Shown piece by piece: positions 1 to 13,522 of a stretch of 64,000 nucleotides of DNA. The translations under genes and the position numbers were made by a program. Source of the DNA: Acytostelium subglobosum LB1 (lineage: Eukaryota > Evosea > Eumycetozoa > Acytosteliales > Acytosteliaceae); NCBI RefSeq assembly GCF_000787575.1, contig NW_012236530.1, forward strand, positions 1,494,734 to 1,558,733, written 5' to 3'. Below the pieces are notes generated by a model, which was given only the letters and a program-made list of their open reading frames with translations, made no database searches and was not told where the DNA came from. Position 1 is the stretch's first letter. Every line of letters starts with the position of its first letter.

Positions 1-860
1 TCTCATCGCCAGCGAGCGGATACTTGTAGTGCGTGAAGGTGCCCTCGTATCCATGCTCGGGAATGTGGAAGTCGCGCACATTGCGCTCGTCCTCCTCAAA
101 GTAAAAGATCTGGTACTTGTTGGCGCTGGTCAGCTTTGGTGCCCACCAGTAGCCAGTGTAGCGCGAGAACTCCTCCGAGTAGACAAACTTGGCCTCGCCC
201 GACGACAGGTATGGCGAGACGTCGTGCGAGTGCGTCAGACGGTGGCGCTGCTGGGTCTGCAGGTCGGTCACCCACAGGTCATTCTTATCGATGAATGCCA
301 CCATCTTGCAATCGGACGACAACTTTGGATCATAAGTATCGGCGTTCAACTTTTTAAGTTTGGGCTGTTCGATTGTTGCGCCGGCCACATCAATCGTATA
401 CAAGTCATTGCCCATCGCTGCCAAGAAGTGCTTAGTATCCTGATTGAACTGATACGAAGAGATACCCGTGCCAACAGTTCTCTGTCTCTCCCTCATCAAC
501 TCCTCCTCCAATGACATCTTTCCAGTTGATGCTTTATAATAGAACAATGGCTTCATTACTTGTGATTGATTGATCATGTGATTGAGTTAGTATGTGTGAT
601 TGATTGAATGAGTGATGTAACATACTTGATTCCTTTTGACAGTTGTCTAGGTTGATGTAGTTGATGGTCATGTTTGATTGAGTGGCAGAGCTGGATAAGA
701 AGAATACATTGTTGTCTTTATCAAACGTATACTTTGATGGCAATCTAGTATATTCATCCATGCATAATAATCTTGCAATGTCATCCTTTGAATATTGTAC
801 ACCATTATGATCAACCATTGTCTTTGACCTTAATACAGCAGCTGACATTGTTATACTCAT
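1..860 (-). CDS. DPP8/DPP9-like prolyl dipeptidyl peptidase, N-terminal part (cut by window edge)
   Basis: Two exons on the minus strand (860-626 and 558 to beyond position 1), joined by a 67-bp intron; the joined sequence reads ESIMKPLFYYKAS across the splice. About 264 residues are visible, all from the N-terminal beta-propeller region. Family marks are RERQRTVGTGISSYQFNQD, DLWVTDLQTQQRHRLT and especially EEFSRYTGYWWAPK, the Arg/Glu-rich substrate-loop region of DPP4/DPP8/DPP9. DPP8/9 are cytosolic serine peptidases that remove N-terminal Xaa-Pro dipeptides; no signal peptide or N-terminal anchor is seen, which favours DPP8/9 over DPP4. The catalytic Ser-Asp-His domain lies outside the window, so activity cannot be judged. 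An alternative start is the Met at 848. The gene is divergent from the nucleoporin gene. Confidence 0.8.
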
Positions 861-1124
861 TATATATCAGTATATATCTGTATCTGTATATATCTCTTTT
901 AATTAATTAATGTCTCTTTGAAATTGAATGTGAACAACAATGTTGCAAGTCATGTCAGGTCGACGTGTCTCTACGTTTGACTTCAAATTTTGAAAAATGA
1001 TCGTGATTTGATGTTCATTCGCCCATTCTCATTCATTCAATCATTCACTCATTCATTCCAACTTATTACAACAAGATAATACATACATAACATACATATA
1101 TACAGATATAACATATAGATAAGA
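861..1124. promoter_or_regulatory. Shared spacer between divergent DPP8/9-like and Nup214-like genes
   Basis: A 264-bp AT-rich spacer separates the two start codons, so it must hold both promoters. It contains ATATA runs near both starts and CATTCA repeats. No specific factor site can be named. Confidence 0.45.
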
Positions 1125-4100
1125 ATGAGTGAACAAGTTGATGTTACACATCTTAGATTCGTAGACTTGAAGAAAGATTTAAATAGTGTTTTTATAAAGA
1201 GTGATGAGGATAATGATCAGGAGTTTGAAGATGATTCTACATTGTTACAAGTGTCCAATATATTTGGTTATATATTCTTTGTAAACAATGATAATAGACG
1301 TCTACATATTGCTTCTATAAACCCATTACTCAAATCTCTACAGTCTTATAATGTCCACAACAATAACAACAAGGCCAAGATCACAGACTTTGGCTCTGAC
1401 TCTGACAAAAAGAACATCGTACTAAATGCGAGAACACTTGCACCAAACGTACAATCATTGCAACTTGATATCCTGTCACAAGACATGACCGAGGTCAAGA
1501 CCACCCTATCACTCTCACATGACGAACAACTACTCGCTATCGCATGCGGCTACGAACTTCAAGTCTTCTCAATCTTTGATCTCATTTCAAATGTAAGTCG
1601 ATCACCATTCCAATCACTCTCGTTTAATGACTAACTCAATCAATAACTTATCTATGATCAGAACAACAACAAACCTTTTGCCGACCTGAGGTTCGATGAT
1701 GCGTATATAAACACGATTTGCTGGAACCCGAGTAGACATGAACTATTGGTTACAAGCGAAGAGAGAGGCCTGTTTCATGCAGTTATCAAGGCAACAGAGA
1801 ACGACTCATCAAAGCCTATTATGTTGCGATCGACGGATGTCATTGTAGCATGTTGGAATGAATCCACAGATAAACATGACGAGATATTTGTTGGATGTCC
1901 CAATGGTGACATTGAGCTAATCACTCTTGCATCGCCCGAGTCCAAACCCAAGCTTCGACTCCATATACCCGATTACTTCAGCGATAATACCCATATTAAT
2001 AGTATGTTATGATGATCATAGCACTTCACTCCAATCATTCAATCATTCAATCAATCACTAACTCATTCATTCATTCATATCAAGTCAACCTGATAAAGTC
2101 CATCAAGCATTACTTGTTCACATCTTATGATGTAGACAATCAGCAATCCGATGTGTTCATCTATGACACGAACACTGAACAGATGATGGATTCATTCCCC
2201 ATGTCACTGGGTCCAGAGCGGGACACACCAATCTGCATCCAATTATTGTTCATCAAAGAATGGTAAGCATTCAATCAATCAATCATACACCGCACACTCA
2301 ATCATGATTACTGACTTATCCATATCCTTCCAGGAACATACTATTATTGATATCATCAAACTCAAACACAGTGGAAGTGTATGAGGAGTTTGAAGAGACA
2401 TCGTGGCGATGCCTTAACCTTGATGATCAGGACCGTGCACAGATAGATAATGAGCTGTTTGCCACTGGTTTGGGAATGATCACTTGCTTCCCAGACAATG
2501 TGCCGCAATCAGAGAGCACTCCAGCACCCATCGTAGTCGTGTTGGACAACGATTATAACATCAGTCTCTTCAGTCTGATCAACACTGAGATTGGTGATCG
2601 ACTGGCCATCACCAAACCAAAAGGTCTCGCCAAGCTCGCGAGCCCAGTTTCAGGCAAGTCGTCTTCCTCTCTGCCCATATCTGCACCATCATCACTCTTT
2701 GGTGGCGGCACGAAACCAGCGGCGGCGATTGGAGGACCCTCCCCCTTTACAATGGGCCCCTCATCAATTTTGGGACAAACAACAGCGACGACATCGTCTG
2801 GACCCTCCCCCTTTACAATGGGCCCCTCATCCATGTTTGGACAACCAGCTCCAACGGTCAAATCCACATCGCCAGTATTTGGCACATCATCATTGTTTGG
2901 TGCTGGCGGTGGTAGTGGCACTGCCCCAGCGACGGCATCAACTACAACATCATTATTTGCCCCAGCGCCATCCAGCCCATTCACAGAGAAGACTACAATG
3001 ACAACGACATCAAAGCAAGAGCCAACAACATTGAACAACAACAATAGTATATTTGGTGGTGGCGCCTCAACTATGACATCACAGTTTGGATCATCGACGT
3101 TCAACAACACAGCCACCTCCAATGCAAAACCAGTGGAGAGCGTGTTTGGAAAGCCTGCAGCCACAACCACCACTCAATCACCTCTCTTCTCCGCCTTTGG
3201 AACAACATCACAGCAACAGCCCAACAAGGACTCGTCCTCCAACCCGACAAGTACCTCGCCACCCATCCTCACATCTCCATTTGGTTCAACACAAACATCT
3301 TCGGTCAAGGCACCAACAACAGCATCATCGCCACCGACTCAACTCTCACCATTGGACAACACGACATCGCCAAAGACACAGCCACAACAGCCATCAAAGA
3401 AGCCCGCGCCAACATCACAGCCACCCAGCAGCATGATTATCAAGAAAGAGATCAAGGTGACCAATGCAGAGGTGCTCCTGGAGAAGTTCAAGGGTCTGAA
3501 GCTGTACCAGGCCAACAATGCACTGGCCGTTCAAGTGCGCAACAATGCTCTCTCACTGACATCGTCGCTCGAGAGCATCAGACAGGCCAAGGCCAAGCAG
3601 GAGAACATCATCCAGGTGATCAAGAGCAGTGGAAAGTCACCATTCTCAATCGATGAGATCACCTCTGAGACCAACCAGCTCGCCGAGGTCATTCAATCGT
3701 TGGATGGCGCGTACGACGAGCTATGCGACCAGGTCTTCCTCACACAGGCCCGCGGCGAGAAGTCCCTCGTGCTGGCCACTGACGCCCTGGAACACTTCTC
3801 CTCGCAGGAGCATCACTCATCGATGAAGGAGCTGGTGTTGGCACGACGCCTCGATCAAAAGGTCATGGAGGATCGCGAGCGATTACAACTGGCCTACAAG
3901 AACATCAATGAGGAGATCAAGCGATTGGAGGTTCATCTGGCCTACGTGGACATCAACCACAAGTCGGGCAAAGAGCTGAGCGCGTTGTCCAAGGCACAGT
4001 TCCTCTCGCTCGTCTACGACTCGCTACAGAGCCACGACCACATTCATCACAAACTCCATCGATCACTCAGTCAAATGTCCAAGCAACTCAACAAGTTGTC

Positions 4101-7100
4101 AATTGACACGCCATCCGTGATGGATCGTTCAGGCAGCAAACAAAAGCAACAACTACAACTTCAACAACAGCGCGAGGATGAAGAGGATGGCGGCAACACC
4201 AACACACTTCGACTGGACTTTGACAATTTGCAGATCACCAACAACAAGCGTGATGTGACCTCTAGCGCACATTACAAACAGGTTGTGGAGAGACTTAGAC
4301 AGAGCAAGCCAAGAGTTGTGACCCCAGTCAACATGCAACTGAAGCGCTACTTCAAGATGGACGATATTGCCAATCCGGGCCACACAGCCGTCGTTGTCAA
4401 GGAGCTGCCGTCGGCCAACCCCACACTGACCGACTTCAAGCTGGACCTGGAGAGCTCGTTCAACGCCTTCGACTCGTCTAAGCTGGCGTACAATCCCGCG
4501 CTCCTACGCAAGCCAATCGAGAGCGAGGGTCGCGAGGACGGCGAAGACGAGGACGACTCGGGAGACAGCCAGGACTATGAAGACAGCGAGGAGTTTGAGG
4601 ACGAAGACGAAGGCCAGTATGAGCCTGCCGTCCAGAAGAGTGCCAAACATCAACGCAAGTCATCGTCATCATTCTCATTCACGCCCACCACCTCCACAGG
4701 TGCGGGTCAACAGCAGAGCATTGTGATGCCCCCACTCAATCAGAAACCCCCAGCCTCGATACCAGAGTTCACGACGTCCCCACCCAGACTCAGCGAGGAA
4801 TCATTGATCAAGACCGCGATGTTGGATGGCTTCAAGCCTCCCCCCGCCAAGACATCACCCTCTCCCAAGACATCGCCACTCAACACTGCCTCCAGCTCAG
4901 TCCCCACAGTCCATGCGATGGGAACTACATTCGGCTCGGCAAATCTCTTTAGCAATGCAAAGGAGTCAATGCTGCCCAACTCCCCACTGCAATCCAATCT
5001 GCCGCCATTTTCTTCAGGAGGTGGTATGTTTGGTGGAGGTGGATCTGTAGCCGGAGCAGGATTCGGCACGATGTCCACTCCCTCCAAGCCAAAGGCAAAC
5101 ACACCAGATCTTGGCCTTGGCATGTCGGCGTCCAAGCCAAGTGCCCCATCAATATTTGGCAACGCTTCAATGCCAATGACCACCAACATTGGTCAATCAC
5201 TTTTCCCTGGCTCTCCATTCTCCCCTCAGCCACAAACATCCCCACTCGCCACAAGCGTCACATCACCAGCACCAGCACCAACACCAGTGCCAGTGCCAGT
5301 GCCCGTGCCAGCCACTGCAACGTCACCAATAACACCAGCCAAACAGACGACTGTTGTCTCACCGACCATCACCCCTGCATCCCCAGCAAACATCTCACTA
5401 TCTTCACCGCCACAACAAACATCTGTTGTGGGTAACAAAACGTCAATCACAACTCCTGCCATTGTGTCACCTACTACTCAATCACCTGTGACTATTCCAA
5501 AGCCTGATACACCTCCCACAAAGACGGCAGCCGTCTCCCCAACCATACCATCCACGCCGTCAACAGCACCCACTTCCACTACCACCGCTCCAGCTCCAGC
5601 TCCAGCTCCAGCTCCAGCTCCAGCTCCAGCTCCAGCTCCAGCCACAACAACAACAGCAGTCAAGTCAGAATCATCCCCTCCACTTCCAGTAACCACAACC
5701 TCACCTGCGACTCAACCCGCCACATCTACTTCACCAGTCGCCACAACTCCTGTCCTACCACCAGCGACAACAGTGATCAAGCCACCTGCTCCTGTGTCCA
5801 AACCATCACCTGCGCCAGTCGCGACCACTCCAGAGCCATCAGCAAAGAGGACATCACCTAAATCACCGATTGATGAGTTTGGATCACAGATAGGCTTGGA
5901 CGAGGATGAACCACCAAAGACTACTGCCGCCACAGTGCCATCCACGCCACCACCCAAGGAGCAATCAAAGCCTTCTGCTGCCGCCTTGCCTCCACCAGCT
6001 ACGCCACCACCCAACGAGGTGAAGAAGCCAGAGCCACCAAAGCAGCAGTCGTCTGCTTTGGATTCGTTTGGACTTTCCTTGGGATTCGGTGAGGAGCCCA
6101 GCAGGACTCCAAGCAAGCCACACAGATCACCATTTGATCTGGGTCCACCAGAGCCTGCCAACGCCACCGCCAAGCCATCACCACCATTGTGGGCCGCAAC
6201 CACTTCCATTCCCACTTCCACTGTCCCCGCCACACCAACTTTTGGCGGCGTATACTCCTTAGCGCCAAACACTCCGGCAACCCCAGTCTCTGTGTTTGGA
6301 GGTGGTCAACCTTCAACACCTGCCTTTGGCGCCGTCTCTGCTCCCTCGACTCCATTTGGAGGCGTATCAACCCCAGCCTTTGGCGGCACCTCGACCCCAG
6401 CATTTGGAGGTGTATCAACTCCAGCCTTTGGTGGCACGACACCCTCGGTATTTGGCGGCAATAGTAGTGTGTTTGGAGGCGCGTTTAAGCCACCAGCTGC
6501 TGGAGGTTCGGTGTTTGGCTCGACAGGATCAGGAGGTGGAGCAACATTCGCCACCGCTGGCACTCAATCAACAACAGCGTTTGGAGGTGCAACTACACCA
6601 ACAACACCACAGTCGACAACATTCGGAGGTGTCCAAGCTTCACCAGCAGCCTTTGGAGGAGTCACACCAGCCTTTGGAGGAGCTACGACAGCCTTTGGAG
6701 GGGCCAATCAAGCACAGCCGACAACACCAGCATTTGGTAAACCCCTTGCTACAACCACAGGCAGTGTGTTTGGAAATGTGTCCTCGCCAACTTCCACCCC
6801 GGCTACGAATGTGAGCGCATTCGGTCCAGCTCCTGGAGGTGGAGGATCTGTTTTTGGACAAGCACCTCCTGCAGGAGGAAGTGTATTTGGTCAATCATCA
6901 GTACAGCCTCAAACACCACAACAATCAGTATTTGGTGGTGGTGGACAACAACAACAATCAGCATTTGGACAAACATCTGCATTTGGACAAACATCAGCCT
7001 TCGGCCAAACATCCTCGGCATTTGGTGGTGGTGGCGGTGGACAAGCTTCAGTGTTTGGACAACAACAACAATCAGTGTTTGGCAATACGAGCAAAGTATT

Positions 7101-7155
7101 TGGAGCCGGAGCTTCAACAACTACATCATCGTTTGCGAACTTTGGAAACAAATAA
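1125..7155 (+). CDS. nup214: Nup214/CAN-like FG nucleoporin
   Basis: Four exons, 1125-1592, 1662-2001, 2085-2262 and 2334-7155, keep one frame through three short introns and give 1935 residues. Residues 1-410 have the WD-like beta-strand pattern of the Nup214/Nup159 N-terminal propeller, which in the family docks the mRNA-export helicase DDX19/Dbp5 on the cytoplasmic face of the nuclear pore. Residues 440-690 are Ser/Thr/Pro-rich with SIFG, SLFG and SVFG repeats; 700-920 is a helical coiled-coil segment (the Nup62/Nup88-binding part in homologues); an acidic stretch follows near 1065-1090; 1180-1934 is a long FG domain with dense AFGG, VFGG and AFGQ repeats for transport-receptor binding. 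The coiled coil between two FG blocks plus the propeller separates this from simpler FG proteins. Proof that it is Nup214 rather than another propeller nucleoporin needs a profile search. Confidence 0.78.
5587..5640 (+). repeat. Hexanucleotide microsatellite (GCTCCA)x9 in the nucleoporin exon
   Basis: Nine perfect GCTCCA units encode an alternating Ala-Pro run inside the disordered linker of the Nup214-like protein. The unit is a multiple of three, so length changes keep the frame. A shorter repeat coding Pro-Val pairs lies just upstream near 5285-5310. Confidence 0.9.
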
Positions 7156-7876
7156 ATGAGTCGACTGTCATTATCGATTGATTGAATGATTGAATGATTG
7201 AATGGTGTGCCACACACTCATACAATCACTTACCACACGCATTCACACAAACACACACACTAACAAACACTACCACGCAACAAGAGTGAAAAACAGAATC
7301 AAGAAAAGGCTCGAATAAACTTTGAAACTGATGATCACTTCACCCGATTACCACTGGCCCAACAATCCAACCCACTCACCCCCACAACATTTGCAAAAAT
7401 AAATCAATTTTATTATTATAACATACCCAAGTATCACAACTTGACCAACCCCTTCTCCCATCACCCCCTTTCCTTCCCGTCCTACAGATACACAACACAC
7501 TCCAATCCAATCAAATGATCTTTTTTGGTGTCTGTGTGTCTGAGTCTATGAGTGTGTGTGTGAGTACATCATTTATTAACATTATTCATTCTTTCAATCA
7601 TTCATTCAAACACATTCACTATTATTTATTATAACAAGCACTCCAAACACACACCTTCAACAAACACTTGTTGATACACAACACACATTAATTCACATTC
7701 TTGGATCAATCAAACAATCAATCAATCACTAAGATAGAGATAAAGAGATAAGATAAAGATATAAATAGAGACATACTCAGGACCAAATACTAGACCATCA
7801 ATTTTGACGAGGACAAAGACAAAGTAGACAAAGACAATATAGACGACAAAGACAAAGACGAAGAAGACGACAAACG
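7156..7876. other. Spacer between Nup214-like 3' end and formin 5' end
   Basis: 720 bp without a credible gene. It holds the 3' UTR of the nucleoporin gene, TG and CA-rich tracts, and an A/G-rich stretch just before the formin start that is probably its 5' UTR. Short reading frames here are low-complexity shadows. Confidence 0.6.
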
Positions 7877-10800
7877 ATGAGGCTGTTTGGAAGAAAGAAG
7901 AAAGAGAAGGGAGAGGGAGGTGAAGAGGGTGACTCTGATATAATGCAGAATGTGCCCACCTCTACAAACAGGAAGAGATACACCATGGCCTACTCCCCAC
8001 CTGGTACCCAATCATCCTCCTTCAAATCAATGAATCCCGATGCATCACCTGCAATGCTTTCTTCAAACTCAAAGGATGATGTATGTACTCAATACTTTGA
8101 ACATTCGATCAACTTACTCAATCAACTCACATCCAATCAATCAAAGCAGAAAGGTAAAGCAGTAGATACACCAGAGTTCTTTGTAAATACGATAAAGATG
8201 TTACCGAATGTTGAGATATTGGCATCACTGTGCTCGACATTGAGCTCAAAGGACTCTTCATGGTCAAAGTCATTGTTGGAGAATAATGGTATAGAGGTGC
8301 TGATCAATGTACTGGCTGGCATCACCTCGAATGCAGGCGGCGAGACAAAGGATGCCAAGGGCAGCAACAACGACGTCATCCTGCAGTCGCTCACAGTCAC
8401 CTGTCTGCTATCGCTCATGAACGCCAAGATTGGCATCGACAAGGCCATCAAGACGCCCCACTCCATGAGCAAGCTGGTGCTGTGTCTGGACACGCCCAAG
8501 CTGGACACGCGCTCCAGCGTCATTGAGCTGCTGACGGCCGTGTGCATCACGTCCGAGGAGGGCTTCCGGCTGGTGCTGGACGCGTTCAGCCACTACAAGC
8601 AGGTGAAGAAGGAGCGCGTGCGATTCTTCTTCCTGGTGGACTCGATGAAGCAGCTGCAGGCCGACGACGACTACCTCACCATCTGTCTGGGCCTGATCAA
8701 CGGCCTGGTCAACTCTTCAGAGGAGGTTGACGAGCGCGTCCAACTGCGCACAGAGTTCACGCGACTCGGCCTCGACGAGCTGGTGCTCAAGAAGAAGAAC
8801 CTGCCCTACGAGGAGGCGCCCGACCTGCTGACGCAGATCGACGTGTACGAGGACGAGGCCCGCGCCGACCAGGAGGAGCTGCTCGACAGGTTCTCGGGCT
8901 TGGACATCAACATTGAGGACCCGACAGAGGTGTTCAAATGCATCTTGGAGCAGGTGGACAAGCGCCCGCATCACCCATTCCTGCACATACTGCAGTGTCT
9001 GCTCTCGATCCCCAGCGACAACGACACAGGCATGCTCAGCTGGTTTGCACTCGAGAAGCTCGTGCAGCAGATTTCATTCTCCAAGCAGATGATTGGCGAT
9101 GGCGACGAGCGCATTGGCCTGGAGGAGCTGCTGGCCACGACTGGACCTTCGGTGGCCATGCAGGCCGAGCTGCAAAAGGTCACCGAGGAGCTGCTCAAGA
9201 CAAAGGAACAGCTGAAGAAGGTGAACTTTGATCTGAACGTGGCCAACACCGAGCTGGCGTCTCGCTCCCAAGAATCGTCAGTCATGAAGAGCAACATGTT
9301 CAACACGGTCAAGATGAAGAACCAGGAGCTCAGCAAGCTAAAGGGACAGATGAGGAGGATGGACTCGAACTTCTTTGCCGCCCCCGGCTCTGAAGTGGAC
9401 GACGAGGAAGACACAACCAGCAAGCCACTGTCCGAGTCGGTGCCCCCACCCAAGGCCAAGTCATCAAAGTCTTCAAAGTCGAGCGACCCCGACGCGCCCA
9501 AGAAGAAGACAAAGAAGTCTGCGCTCAAGAAGTCCTCCAATGGTGAGTCCCGCTCGCCACGATCCGATGAGGACGACGACGACCACTCAGCCACGAATGG
9601 CGCGACATCACACAGTAACAGCCACAGCACGACCGATAACCACAACAACACATCATCCGAATCATCAACCAAAGAACAAACGCCCGACGCTCCATCCGCC
9701 CCAACTGGCGGCCCTCCTCCTCCACCTCCACCTCCAATGATGGGCGGAGGACCTCCACCCCCACCTCCACCTCCTCCCATGATGGGTGGAGGACCGCCTC
9801 CCCCTCCACCTCCCTTTGGCGGAGGACCACCCCCACCCCCCGGCCCCAAGATGGGTGGCGTTGGCTCTGCGCCCGCGCCAAAGTTCAACATTGCCAAGCC
9901 ATCCAACAAGGTCAAGCAGCTGCAATGGACCAAGATCCCACACAGGAAGGTGGGCGAGACGATCTTCTCCAAGCTCGGCAATGTAAAGACAGACTGGATC
10001 GATGCGGAGGAGCTGGAGAACCTGTTCCTGGCGCCCGACGCAGTGAAGAAGGTCGAGGACAAGAAGTCAAAGGAGGCGGCCGTTGCCAAGCCTGGCTCTG
10101 TCACGGTCATCGATCCCAAGAAGGCACAGAACCTTGCTATTTATTTATCGAAATTCAAATGTACAATACCAGAAATCAAGACAGCGCTCTTCACCTTGGA
10201 CGAAGAGGTCTTCAACATGGACATCCTAAAGCCCCTGGAAGGATACCTGCCAAAGGAGGAAGATGTAAGTCAACCCGTCAATCATCCAATCAAATCCAAT
10301 CAATCAGACTACTAACAAACATTACAGATGGAGAGCATTAGGGACTATCTCAAGACTGGCGATTTGATCATGTTGTCCAAGTCAGAGCAATTCCTGCTGG
10401 AGATGGATACAATCACAAGTGTAGCCGACAGAGTTAGATCCTTTTACTTGAAACTTACATTCCCTGATAAGCTAAGAGAGATCAAACCAGTAAGTAGGAG
10501 TGGACATTGATTGATCGATTGAATGGACTCGCTGACTCACTCAATCACCCAATCAAACATAGGACTTGCAACTCTTTGTCTCAACGATCAAGAACATAAG
10601 GAGTAACAAGAACTTCTTGAAGGTGATTGAGGTCATTCTGGTCATTGGTAACTTCTTGAATGGAGGCACAGCCAGAGGTGATTGCTTTGGTTTCAAGCTC
10701 GATGGTCTACTAAAGGTATGATATGTCATTATGATTGATCGAGTGACGGCCACTAACATATCCAATCAATGAATGAATGTATGAACAATAGTTGACAGAT

Positions 10801-11643
10801 ACAAAGACATTCAACAACAAGTCCAATTTGTTGGTATATATTATCAGCGAGTTGGCAAACAAGTTCCCACATACTCTACAGTTCCCTCAAGAGCTGTGTG
10901 ATATACAATCAGCTGGAAAGGTGTCGTTGCAGACTATATCGGCAGACTTGAACAAGTTGAAGAAGGACCTGGAGGTGGTGGTGGCCGGCGTCGGCAAGAT
11001 GAAGAGAACACGCGAGGAAACCTTCTACTTCCAGACGATGGACGAGTTTATCAAGGACGCCCAGATCGAGATCAAGATCGTGTTTGAGGAGTACGAGGAG
11101 GCCGAGAAGCAGTTCCACCAGCTGGCCGTGCTCTTTGGCGAGGAGACCAAGATCCCCTCGGAAGAGTTCTTTGCCTATCTGGTCAAGTTCATCAACGCCT
11201 TTGAGCGAGCGCACCGCGATTACATCCGCGAGAAGGAGTCGGCCGAGAGGGCCGCCAAGCGCGAGGCGCTCAAGGCCAAGAAGGCCGCGATGACCAAGCG
11301 CGTCACTGGCGGTAGCCGTATGAGCAAGGGTGGCGCCATGGCATCGGCTCCGGCACCAAGCTCAGGTGTCGATGATATTCTCCAGTCGGTGCGCGATGGT
11401 GATGCATTCAAGCAGCGACGTCAACGCAAGGTCAATCCGTCCACGGGAGGCGATAGCATTGGCAAGAGTGGCAGCGATCTGATGACGTCCAATGGCAGAG
11501 AGGACAAACAAAGCAATGGCAGTGGTAGTGGCACGACCAAGAAGAAGGATGTCAATGTCGCAGCCAAGGCTTTGACAATCGTGATGCGTTCAAGACAGAA
11601 TTATTCCAGAATCGATAATTTCTCCTTCGCCAACACCGAATAA
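7877..11643 (+). CDS. Diaphanous-related formin (GBD/FH3-FH1-FH2-DAD)
   Basis: Exons 7877-10264, 10328-10489, 10563-10715 and 10792-11643, all introns in phase 0, give 1184 residues. The start MRLFGRKKKEK opens with a basic patch. Residues 60-430 form the helical Rho-GTPase-binding/FH3 region. The FH1 domain (about 612-657) has four proline runs spaced by MMGGG or FGGG for profilin-actin delivery. FH2 starts at KQLQWTKIPHRKVGETIFS (about 675) and runs to about 1060, with the lasso Trp, QWTKI and the GNFLNGG motif that marks actin-nucleating FH2 domains. Near residue 1095 GVDDILQSVRDGDAFKQRRQ is a clear DAD, the autoinhibitory helix with its basic tail. So this is a Rho-regulated actin nucleator and elongator, of the kind that drives filopodia in dictyostelids (ForH/dDia2 is a plausible orthologue, not proven). 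Confidence 0.93.
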
Positions 11644-11861
11644 TGTCATCCATCCACAGTCCGACACAAGTACTATTACGACTACTATCATTACTACGAT
11701 CAGATATGGTTCACAATAAACATAGTTTAGTCTAAGATTAGATCTAATCTTTCGACCTCAACCCTAAGGCTAAGCCCAACCCTTGCCCCAAAGGACCTAA
11801 AAGTTTTTGATCAACTTCATTTATTCAATTTGGTCTTGGAAAGATTAACAAACACATAAAC

Positions 11862-13480
11862 ATGGAGACACTTCAATTAAGATTGTTGGGACACATCGCA
11901 TCATACTTGCCATGTGATGCAGACAGGCTAAGGCTGACATTGGTGTCTAGACATCTGTTTGATAATCGTAACAGCTATCTACAATTCACAACCAAGCCAC
12001 GTTTTGGTCCCCGTGAATTCAACGATGATAACTTCAAACTACGATCATACCGGCAGATCATCCACAATCAACTCAACAACTCCAAAACACAGACAATATA
12101 CGTTTTACCTCCAGGTAACAAAGCAAGTGAAGTTGGTATGCATCACATCCATCATTCATTCAATCAATCAAGAGGTGACCAATCAATCTAACTTACATTC
12201 CAAAAGATACATCAAAGGAGGGATGGACAGAGAAGATAATGGCGATGAACAACCTCATGGGTATATACTTTGAGGATGAAGAGGAGTATGCCTTTGACAA
12301 ACAGTTCTGGGAAGGGATCAGTGAGTTTATGAAGGTGATGTCAACACGATCAGTGGAGATGGAGTTCTTTATGTGTGAAGGAAGCTCACTCTCATACTCA
12401 TTGCATAACGTGCCCTTGACCAGCTTGGGCATTGATATCATGGATAACTTCCCCGAGTACACCCACTACCCAAAGACACTGACCCAACTGGCAATCAATG
12501 GAACGTTTGGTGAGCTAGTGGGTCTGCCAGACACTTTGACGCAACTCGACATCATGTCCAAGGAATGGAATCACCCTATTAAGCCTGGCACTCTCCCCAT
12601 TGGATTGAAGAAGCTGTCATTTGGATATGGATTCAATCAACCGATTGGTAAAGATACCCTTCCTCCCTCATTGGAGTCCCTAGACTTTGGAGTCAAATTC
12701 AATCAACCACTGACCAACATACCAAAGAGTGTTACCAAACTCTGTGTGGATGAAGCCTTCCAACATCCAATTGACAATCAACTTCTAAGGAAGCTGTCCC
12801 ATAAAGGTGTCGCAGTATTCGCCCCTGGAGTTGCCTTTCCCAAACTCACCAAGTTGGTGACAGAGAGAGAGGATGATAAACAGGTGTCGCTCCCATCATC
12901 TACTTTCCCATGTCTCAAGACACTCTCACTACGTACAATGTTCAGGACATGGAGCGAATCACTTGACCTCTCAATGTCCATGACATCATCATTGAGATTG
13001 CTTGAAATCATGGCCTATGGACCGATCACATCATTCCCTCAAGGCATCCAGAAGTTGAGGTTGATAGACAGTTGTGAACAAAGCTTTGTCATCACCAACA
13101 CCACATTGCCTCGAACACTACGATCATTTAGCATTAGGAGGTATCATCACAAGTTTGAGTCGGATCACTTCCCTCCAGCACTCACATCACTCAAGTTGAT
13201 TGATATTGCGCAATGGCCACTACCAAGTCAACTTCCGGCCACACTTAGATCATTGAGAATATGTTGTCGGGAGAGCAAGTGGGTCAAGGAGCATTTGGAA
13301 ACAATACTGGCAATGACATCATTAGATCGTATCAAACTAGAGGCCAATGGTCATTCCTTCTCTCTGTTCAGAATCAATGACACCCTCTTCCTCAAGTATC
13401 TATATTCAGTGCTTGGCAAATTCACCGAATGTGAGTTCATTGACATTGATGGAGTTCTCAAGAAGTTACGCATCAAATAA
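11862..13480 (+). CDS. F-box-like and FNIP-repeat protein, intact
   Basis: Two exons, 11862-12135 and 12207-13480, join in frame (SEV|D TSKEGW) to 515 residues. The N-terminus METLQLRLLGHIASYLPCD followed by LRLTLVSRHLF matches the F-box-like helix pattern common at the start of dictyostelid FNIP proteins. The C-terminal two thirds carries FNIP-type leucine-rich repeats: FNQPIG and FNQPL with spacing LPxSLExLDFG. FNIP proteins are hugely expanded in dictyostelids; an F-box plus repeats suggests a substrate receptor of an SCF ubiquitin ligase, but no substrate is known. It is the reference intact copy for the broken FNIP gene at 20 kb. Confidence 0.8.
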
Positions 13481-13522
13481 TGGATGATCACAACATGGAT
13501 TGATTATATTATTAAACTTTAA

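Noticed and set aside
2553-3173. 206-residue minus-strand frame inside the nucleoporin exon
   Set aside because: Low-complexity Val/Pro shadow of the FG-repeat coding sequence; no start context, introns or motifs.
5712-6272. 186-residue minus-strand frame in the nucleoporin gene
   Set aside because: Repeat-driven shadow of the Pro/Thr-rich linker.
8971-10119. 382-residue minus-strand frame opposite the formin
   Set aside because: Gly/Ser-rich shadow of the FH1 and FH2 coding sequence; disagrees with the spliced formin frame.
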